From the NCBI GenBank assembly GCA_030043395.1, contig JASHXW010000482.1:1-10122 (forward strand): DNA of 10,122 bases, written 5' to 3'. Positions 6,332 through 10,122 of the stretch are shown piece by piece. This stretch comes from Streptosporangiaceae bacterium (GTDB lineage: Bacteria > Actinomycetota > Actinomycetes > Streptosporangiales > Streptosporangiaceae). Position 1 is the stretch's first letter; every line of letters starts with the position of its first letter. Below the pieces are notes generated by a model that saw only the letters and a program-made list of their open reading frames with translations, searched no databases and was not told where the DNA came from. Position numbers and translations under genes: made by a program.

Positions 6332-6394
6332 GCGCCGCCATCGCCGCGCGTGCGGGAAGCCGTGACAATCCGCCGCTGGCCGACCCGAACGCGT

Positions 6395-6400
6395 TATCGT
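6395..6400 (+). promoter_or_regulatory. Weak candidate -10 element for pafBC
   Basis: TATCGT fits TANNNT and would leave a leader of roughly 80 bases before pafB. No -35 at proper spacing was found; GTGACA at 6362-6367 is too far away (27 bp). The leader holds a 10-bp-spaced direct repeat CGGCTCG (6421-6427, 6431-6437) and a weak hairpin GCACG/CGTGC (6443-6447, 6456-6460). None of these has a known role. Confidence 0.15.
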
Positions 6401-6487
6401 CAATTCGGTACGGCCTGCGCCGGCTCGCTACGGCTCGGGCAGGCACGTAACTGACCGTGCGCCGGGCGGACAGGTAAGGAGAAGTCA

Positions 6488-7447
6488 ATGTCGAGGCAGA
6501 AGACTGAGCGGCTGCTCAGCCTGGTCGTCTGCCTGCTGTCGTCGCGCCGGTACCTGACCGCCGAGCAGATCCGCGACGCTGTGCCTGGTTACCCGGAGCA
6601 GTTCGAAGCGTTCAAGCGGATGTTCGAACGCGACAAGGACGAGTTGCGCGAACTTGGCATACCACTGGAAACAGGTACGAACGGAGCGCTGGACGAGGAG
6701 ACCGGATACCGGATCTCGCGGCAGGCCTACGAGCTGCCCGAGATCGTCCTCGAGCCGGACGAGGCCGCGGTACTCGGCCTGGCGGCCCGGGTCTGGCGCC
6801 GCGCCGAGCTGGCTGGGGCAGCCGCCGGCGGCCTGCTGAAGCTGCGCGCGGCAGGGATCGACGCGGAGGAAACCAGCCAGCCGGGCATCGAGCCGAGGCT
6901 GCGCACCGGCGACGCCGCGTTCGGGCCGCTGTGGCAGGCCGTCAGGGACCGGCGCCCGGTCTCGTTCAGGTACCTGGCTGCCGGGCGCGCCGCGCCGCAG
7001 GTCAGGAACCTGGAGCCGTGGGGCGTGATGAACCGCCACGGACTGTGGTACGTGGCCGGCTTCGACCGTGACCGGGGCGAAGAGCGCGTCTTCCGGCTGA
7101 GCCGCATCGAGGGCGCCGTGACCTTCACCGGCCCGCCTGGCTCGGTCACCGTCCCCGCGGGCACCGACGTCCGCTCGACTGTCCGTTCCTGGGATAACAA
7201 CTCCGAGCCCGCGGTGCGCACCGCAGAGCTGCGAGTCCGGTCCGGCACCGGCTTCGGCTTGCGCCGCCGCGCCAGCTCCGACCAGCCCTGCCCGGGCGAG
7301 CCCGGCTGGGACCTGGTGCGCACGCCGTTCTCCGACGCGGGCTGGTACGCCGACTACATCGCCCGGTTCGGCGCGGACGTCGTCGTGCTCGAGCCAGTCG
7401 ACCTCCGGGAGGCCGTCATCAGGCGGCTCAAGGGCGTCCTGGCATGA
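6488..7447 (+). CDS. pafB: WYL-domain transcription activator subunit PafB
   Basis: PafB works with PafC as the PafBC regulator, which turns on many DNA-damage genes (including recA in mycobacteria) independently of LexA. It binds DNA in the cytoplasm and, despite its name, takes no direct part in pupylation. The N-terminal winged helix-turn-helix covers about residues 1-78 (SRQKTERLLSLVVCLLSSRR, then YLTAEQIRDAVPGY and FKRMFERDKDELRELGIPL). The WYL domain is at about 145-212, with PVSFRYLAAGRAAPQVRNLE, GLWYVAGFDRDRGEERVFRL and SRIEG; the WCX C-terminal domain is at about 240-318. At 319 residues the length is usual. AAGGAG (6476-6481), six bases before the ATG, fixes the start. The stop overlaps the pafC start by four bases (ATGA). 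Confidence 0.95.
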   Translation: MSRQKTERLLSLVVCLLSSRRYLTAEQIRDAVPGYPEQFEAFKRMFERDKDELRELGIPLETGTNGALDEETGYRISRQAYELPEIVLEPDEAAVLGLAARVWRRAELAGAAAGGLLKLRAAGIDAEETSQPGIEPRLRTGDAAFGPLWQAVRDRRPVSFRYLAAGRAAPQVRNLEPWGVMNRHGLWYVAGFDRDRGEERVFRLSRIEGAVTFTGPPGSVTVPAGTDVRSTVRSWDNNSEPAVRTAELRVRSGTGFGLRRRASSDQPCPGEPGWDLVRTPFSDAGWYADYIARFGADVVVLEPVDLREAVIRRLKGVLA

Positions 7448-8466
7448 CCCAGGGACCGCGCAAGGCAGCGCAGGCAGGAAAGAAGGGCCAGCCAGCCAAG
7501 GCAGGCCGGGCGGGAACCGCGACCGACCGGCTGCAACGGCTGCTCGCGCTGGTGCCGTACGTAGTGAGCCGGGAGGTCGTCGGCCTGGCAGACACCGCGG
7601 CTGCGTTCGGGATCAGCGAGACTGAGCTGGTCGACGACCTGAACCTGCTCTGGTGCGTCGAGCTGCGCTCGCCCGACCCGTACTGCCCGATCGACCTGTC
7701 CTACGAGGGCGGCGAGATCATGGTCAGCGAGGCCGAGTCGATCGGCCGGCCGCTCCGCCTCGGGACCGACGAGGCCAGTGCCTTGCTCGTCGGGCTGAGG
7801 ATGCTGGCCGAACTGCCCGGCCCCCAGGATCGCTCGGCACTTCGCCGGACGATCGCCAAGCTCGAGGCGGCCGCCGGCGAAGCCGGCGCGGTGAGCGCGC
7901 AGGTCGCCGTGCACATGGACGGCCGCGCCCCGTCCGACGTCCAGGCGCGGGTCTCCGACGCGCTGCGGCAGGGCAGGCGGCTGCACCTGTCGTACTACGT
8001 GCCAGGCAGGGACGAGGCCACCGAGCGCGACGTCGACCCGATGCGGGTGCTCGTGGTGGAGGGCCGCTCCTACCTCGAGGCCTGGTGCCGCAGCGCAGAG
8101 GCGGTCCGGCTGTTCCGGCTCGACCGCGTGCTCGCGCTGACCGTCCTCGACCTGCCCGCAGACGTCCCGAGCCAGGCCAAGGGCGTCGACGTCGACGCCG
8201 GAACGCTGTTCCGGCCATCGCCCGGCGACGTCGAGGTGGAGCTTGAGCTGGCCGAGGCCGGGCGCTGGGTGTCGGAGTACTACCCGTGTGAGCTGGTGCA
8301 GGACCTCGGCGACGGGCGGCTGCGAGTCACGCTGCGGACGCCGGACACCCGGTGGGTCAGGCGGCTGGCGCTGCAACTTGGCGAGGACGGCAGGGTGCTC
8401 GCGCCAGCTGAGCTGGCCAGCGCAGTCGAACAGGACGCTGCGGCCGCACTGGCCCAGTACGCGTGA
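7444..8466 (+). CDS. pafC: WYL-domain transcription activator subunit PafC
   Basis: Partner of PafB in the DNA-damage response activator. The 340-residue protein has a helix-turn-helix N-terminal domain at about 27-98 (RLQRLLALVPYVVSREVVGL, DTAAAFGISETELVDDLNLL), a linker, a WYL domain at about 166-232 (RLHLSYYVPGRDEATERDVD, then SYLEAWCRSAEAVRLFRLDR) and a C-terminal WCX domain at about 248-338. WYL domains are thought to sense a ligand; single-stranded DNA is proposed for PafBC. The first 24 residues form a flexible Lys/Ala/Gly-rich tail (KKGQPAKAGRAG) in front of the DNA-binding fold. The ATG is well supported by the ATGA overlap with the pafB stop, so the two subunits are translationally coupled. 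The gene is followed by a 152-bp structured spacer before tatA. Confidence 0.95.
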   Translation: MTQGPRKAAQAGKKGQPAKAGRAGTATDRLQRLLALVPYVVSREVVGLADTAAAFGISETELVDDLNLLWCVELRSPDPYCPIDLSYEGGEIMVSEAESIGRPLRLGTDEASALLVGLRMLAELPGPQDRSALRRTIAKLEAAAGEAGAVSAQVAVHMDGRAPSDVQARVSDALRQGRRLHLSYYVPGRDEATERDVDPMRVLVVEGRSYLEAWCRSAEAVRLFRLDRVLALTVLDLPADVPSQAKGVDVDAGTLFRPSPGDVEVELELAEAGRWVSEYYPCELVQDLGDGRLRVTLRTPDTRWVRRLALQLGEDGRVLAPAELASAVEQDAAAALAQYA

Positions 8467-8472
8467 AATCGG

Positions 8473-8490
8473 CACACGCCATCACACGCC
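8473..8490. repeat. Direct repeat CACACGCC x2 after pafC
   Basis: CACACGCC occurs at 8473-8480 and 8483-8490, exactly 10 bp apart, so both copies face the same side of the helix. It lies just after the pafC stop. A perfect 10-bp palindrome, GCGTGCACGC, follows at 8507-8516. Both could be protein sites, but short repeats in GC-rich DNA can also be chance. Confidence 0.3.
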
Positions 8491-8530
8491 GGGCGGGCCG
8501 ACTAGTGCGTGCACGCTCGATGGCGGATAC

Positions 8531-8584
8531 GCTAGGGAAGGTCATGTCACTTGGCCTAGCTCGCCCGCAGCCGGGCGCGGCTAG
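8531..8584. repeat. Nested inverted repeats upstream of tatA
   Basis: GCTAGG (8531-8536) is a perfect inverted copy of CCTAGC (8555-8560). The latter's CTAGC (8556-8560) is also an inverted match to GCTAG (8580-8584), and between them GCCCG (8563-8567) pairs with CGGGC (8572-8576) around CAGC. The right-hand arm overlaps the likely tatA -10. The inner hairpin may be the pafC terminator, or the set may be an operator. Confidence 0.4.
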
Positions 8585-8587
8585 AAT
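8582..8587 (+). promoter_or_regulatory. tatA: Likely -10 element of the tatA promoter
   Basis: TAGAAT matches the TATAAT consensus at five of six positions and stands out in GC-rich DNA. It would give a leader of about 25 bases to the tatA start. No clear -35 lies 17-18 bp upstream; TTGGCC at 8551-8556 is 25 bp away. The inverted-repeat arm GCTAG covers its first three bases, so a bound protein could block or assist it. Confidence 0.45.
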
Positions 8588-8618
8588 AGGCACGAAGCAG
8601 CGCACCTGAGAGGCCTAA

Positions 8619-8894
8619 ATGATTAGTGACCTGTTCGACAGCCCATGGAAGTTGCTGATCATCGCCGCCGTGGTGATGGTGCTGTTCGGCGCCAAGAAGA
8701 TGCCTGACGCGGCACGCTCGCTGGGCAAGTCGATGCGGATTCTGAAGACCGAGATGTCGGGCCTGCACGACGACGAGCCCGGCTCGCCTGCCCAGTCCGG
8801 GTCTATGCCGGTACCTCCGGCCCAGATCACCTCGACCAGCAGCATGCCGACGGCTCCGGTCAGCGACGTTCAGCACCAGAACCAGCCAAGCTGA
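8619..8894 (+). CDS. tatA: Twin-arginine translocase subunit TatA
   Basis: TatA oligomers form the export pathway of the Tat system, which moves folded proteins with twin-arginine signal peptides across the membrane. The 91-residue protein has the family plan: a short outer N-terminus ([10 protein letters not shown]), a membrane helix at about 11-23 ([13 protein letters not shown]), the FG hinge (23-24) leading into [14 protein letters not shown], an amphipathic helix to about residue 48, then a flexible Ser/Pro/Gln-rich tail. GAGAGG (8608-8613), five bases before the ATG, supports the start. It lies 32 bp before tatC and likely shares its transcript. TatA rather than TatB is indicated by the short length and the common tatA-tatC pairing in actinobacteria; TatB is usually encoded elsewhere. 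Confidence 0.95.
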   Translation: MISDLFDSPWKLLIIAAVVMVLFGAKKMPDAARSLGKSMRILKTEMSGLHDDEPGSPAQSGSMPVPPAQITSTSSMPTAPVSDVQHQNQPS

Positions 8895-8926
8895 CCTCGG
8901 ACTGAGCGGAAGGTGCCGCCGCACGA

Positions 8927-9838
8927 ATGTCCAAGGTCTCTGAGTCGGTCTCGGGCGCGCGCCTGCTCGGGCAGCGGATGATCAAATCCAGCCGGGCGGC
9001 CAACCCCGAGGGCCGCATGCCGCTGCTCGACCACATCAGGGAGCTGCGTTCACGGCTGATCAAGGCCGTCCTGTCGATCATCGTCGTCATGCTCATCGTG
9101 CTGATACCGGCGATCTACGACAGGGTATGGAGGATCATCGAGCGGCCGTTCTGCACCGCCAAGATCCACGGCGTCACCGGCTGCCAGAAGATCGGGCACC
9201 AGCTCGTCGTGAACGGGGTGTTCGACCCCTTCACGTTGCGGATCCAGGTCGCCTTCATGGTCGGCCTGGTCCTGTCGTCGCCGATCTGGCTCTACCAGAT
9301 CTGGGCCTTCATCGCTCCCGGCCTGTACTCCAGGGAGCGGCGCTGGACCTATTACTTCCTCGCCGCTGCGGTACCGCTCTTCATGGCCGGAGCAGTTTCT
9401 GCGTACTTCGCGATGGGCAGGGGCCTGGGGTTCCTGCTCAACCTGACGCCTACCGGGGTGCTTAACCTGCCCACGGTCGGCACGTACCTCGGTTATGTCG
9501 AGGCGATGGAGCTCGGCTTCGGGCTCACCCTGGAAATGCCGCTTGTCCTGGTCCTGCTCAACAGGGCCAGGATCCTGACGCACGAGCGGTTCAGGAAGTG
9601 GCGCCGGATGATGATCTTCCTGGTGTTCCTGTTCGCCGGCATCGCCACGCCGAGCCCTGACCCGACCACCATGTTGCTGCTGGCCGCGCCCTGCGTCGTG
9701 CTGGTCGAGGTGGCCGAGTTCATGATCTGGCGCTATGACCGCAAGCTGGCCGCCCAGGGGTCGCTGTACACGGGCCTAGCCGACGACGAGCTGTCGCCGA
9801 TCGAGCCGGACACGATGGAGTCTGACTCGCAGCCGTAG
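8927..9838 (+). CDS. tatC: Twin-arginine translocase subunit TatC
   Basis: TatC is the six-helix membrane protein that recognises twin-arginine signal peptides and organises the Tat complex. Key parts: the cytoplasmic MPLLDHIRELRSRL (31-44), first membrane segment about 46-63, DPFTLRIQVAFMVG and SSPIWLYQIWAFIAPGLYSR (117-136), FGLTLEMP with the conserved signal-binding-region glutamate E203 (E. coli E170), and GIATPSPDPTTMLLLAAP with D245 (E. coli D211). The C-terminus is a charged cytoplasmic tail rich in Asp/Glu. The 303 residues include about 25-30 extra N-terminal residues compared with E. coli TatC; only a distant GGAAGG (13 bases upstream) supports this ATG, so starts at 8978 or 9017 remain possible. 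Two cysteines, C76 and C86, lie in the first outer loop. The stop codon TAG is the first half of a TAGCCT hexamer before helY. Confidence 0.96.
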   Translation: MSKVSESVSGARLLGQRMIKSSRAANPEGRMPLLDHIRELRSRLIKAVLSIIVVMLIVLIPAIYDRVWRIIERPFCTAKIHGVTGCQKIGHQLVVNGVFDPFTLRIQVAFMVGLVLSSPIWLYQIWAFIAPGLYSRERRWTYYFLAAAVPLFMAGAVSAYFAMGRGLGFLLNLTPTGVLNLPTVGTYLGYVEAMELGFGLTLEMPLVLVLLNRARILTHERFRKWRRMMIFLVFLFAGIATPSPDPTTMLLLAAPCVVLVEVAEFMIWRYDRKLAAQGSLYTGLADDELSPIEPDTMESDSQP

Positions 9839-9841
9839 CCT
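9836..9841 (+). promoter_or_regulatory. Candidate -10 element overlapping the tatC stop, for a helicase transcript
   Basis: TAGCCT, the same hexamer as before the DUF3866 gene, spans the tatC stop codon and ends seven bases before the helicase ATG. It would start a leaderless or near-leaderless mRNA. That would explain why the 10-bp gap has no Shine-Dalgarno. Read-through from tatC is equally possible, and no -35 was seen. Confidence 0.3.
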
Positions 9842-9848
9842 TGCTGTC

Positions 9849-10122
9849 ATGACCACGCCGGCAAGCCCCGCTGACCGGTACGCCGCCTTCAAGCGCGCGC
9901 AAGAGGCCGGTGAGCCTGAGCTAACCGCGTTCCAGGCGCTGTATGACTTCGATTTCGACGACTACCAGCTCGCTGCGTGCCGTGCGCTGGCCAGCGGTCA
10001 CGGAGTGCTGCTCGCGGCTCCCACGGGCTCAGGCAAGACCGTGGTCGGCGAGTTCGCCGTGCACCTGGCTCTGGCGCAGGGCCGCAAGTGCTTTTACACC
10101 ACGCCGATCAAGGCGCTGTCGA
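9849..10122 (+). CDS. helY: HelY/Mtr4-like DEAD/DEAH-box helicase, N-terminal part (3' end outside window)
   Basis: The first 91 residues of a large ATP-dependent superfamily 2 helicase of the Ski2/Mtr4 group, called HelY in mycobacteria; a role in RNA processing or decay is usual for the group, but the actinobacterial function is not well settled. Visible motifs: a Q-motif-like FDDYQLAACRALASGHGVLL (36-55), Walker A APTGSGKT (57-64), VVGEFAVHLAL (65-75) and motif Ia CFYTTPIKALS (81-91). The remaining motifs, including the DEAD/DEVH box, are outside the window. The ATG is 10 bp after the tatC stop and has no Shine-Dalgarno; the nearest downstream in-frame start would remove the Q motif, so 9849 is preferred. 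Position after tatAC matches the conserved actinobacterial gene order. Confidence 0.9.
   Translation, partial: MTTPASPADRYAAFKRAQEAGEPELTAFQALYDFDFDDYQLAACRALASGHGVLLAAPTGSGKTVVGEFAVHLALAQGRKCFYTTPIKALS

Noticed and set aside
6363..6371. Minus-strand TTGTCAC-like sequence before the DUF3866 gene, considered as a PafBC site
   Set aside because: Only partial match to TTGTCRGTG, and no TANNNT at 8 bp. The likely -10 (TAGCCT) is about 30 bp further on.
7354..8475. Minus-strand open frame (373 codons) opposite pafC
   Set aside because: Antisense shadow of a well-supported WYL-domain gene in an ATGA-coupled operon; no domain was seen in the shadow.
1..10122. CRISPR arrays, tRNA/rRNA genes, insertion sequences, phage attachment sites
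   Set aside because: None supported: no regular long repeats with spacers, no tRNA-like cloverleaf noticed, no transposase or terminal inverted repeats with target duplication.

Overview
The window is chromosomal DNA from a high-GC actinobacterium (Actinomycetota) that carries the Pup-proteasome pathway. The evidence is gene order as much as single genes. The end of the Pup ligase gene pafA is followed by an FKBP-type lipoprotein, pafB, pafC, tatA, tatC and the start of a HelY-type helicase gene. This neighbourhood is conserved across many actinobacteria. Frequent AGG arginine codons (8 of 23 arginines in TatC) argue against Streptomyces itself, but I cannot place the genus.

Layout. 1-645 (+): 3' part of pafA. 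668-2489 (-): a two-gene operon of a SigE-family ECF sigma factor and, overlapping it by 8 bp, a membrane-anchored protein with a propeller-like extracytoplasmic domain, probably its regulator. 2605-4023 (+, divergent from the sigma gene): a PP2C-type protein phosphatase with a C-terminal membrane anchor. 4024-4224: a 201-bp spacer with a stem-loop and three 11-bp direct repeats. 4225-5175 (+): a lipoprotein with two FKBP domains. 5210-6319 (-): a DUF3866 protein, convergent with the FKBP gene across a long stem-loop and divergent from pafB. 6488-8466 (+): pafB-pafC with an ATGA overlap. 8467-8618: a 152-bp spacer rich in inverted and direct repeats. 8619-9838 (+): tatA-tatC. 9849-end (+): N-terminus of the helicase.

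How the genes work together. PafA attaches Pup to proteasome targets. PafB and PafC form the WYL-domain DNA-damage transcription activator and are not enzymes of pupylation. TatA and TatC belong to the twin-arginine export machinery. The FKBP lipoprotein acts outside the membrane, perhaps on exported proteins. The sigma factor / membrane partner / phosphatase block looks like a separate envelope-signalling module placed between pafA and the FKBP gene.

Nothing here is clearly a wholly new system. The least explained items are the DUF3866 protein, the cysteine pairs in the sigma-linked membrane protein, the 11-bp repeats before the FKBP gene, the structured pafC-tatA spacer, and two starts that look leaderless behind the same TAGCCT hexamer. 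No tRNA, rRNA, CRISPR array, insertion sequence or attachment site was seen. No gene-free stretch exceeds about 200 bp.
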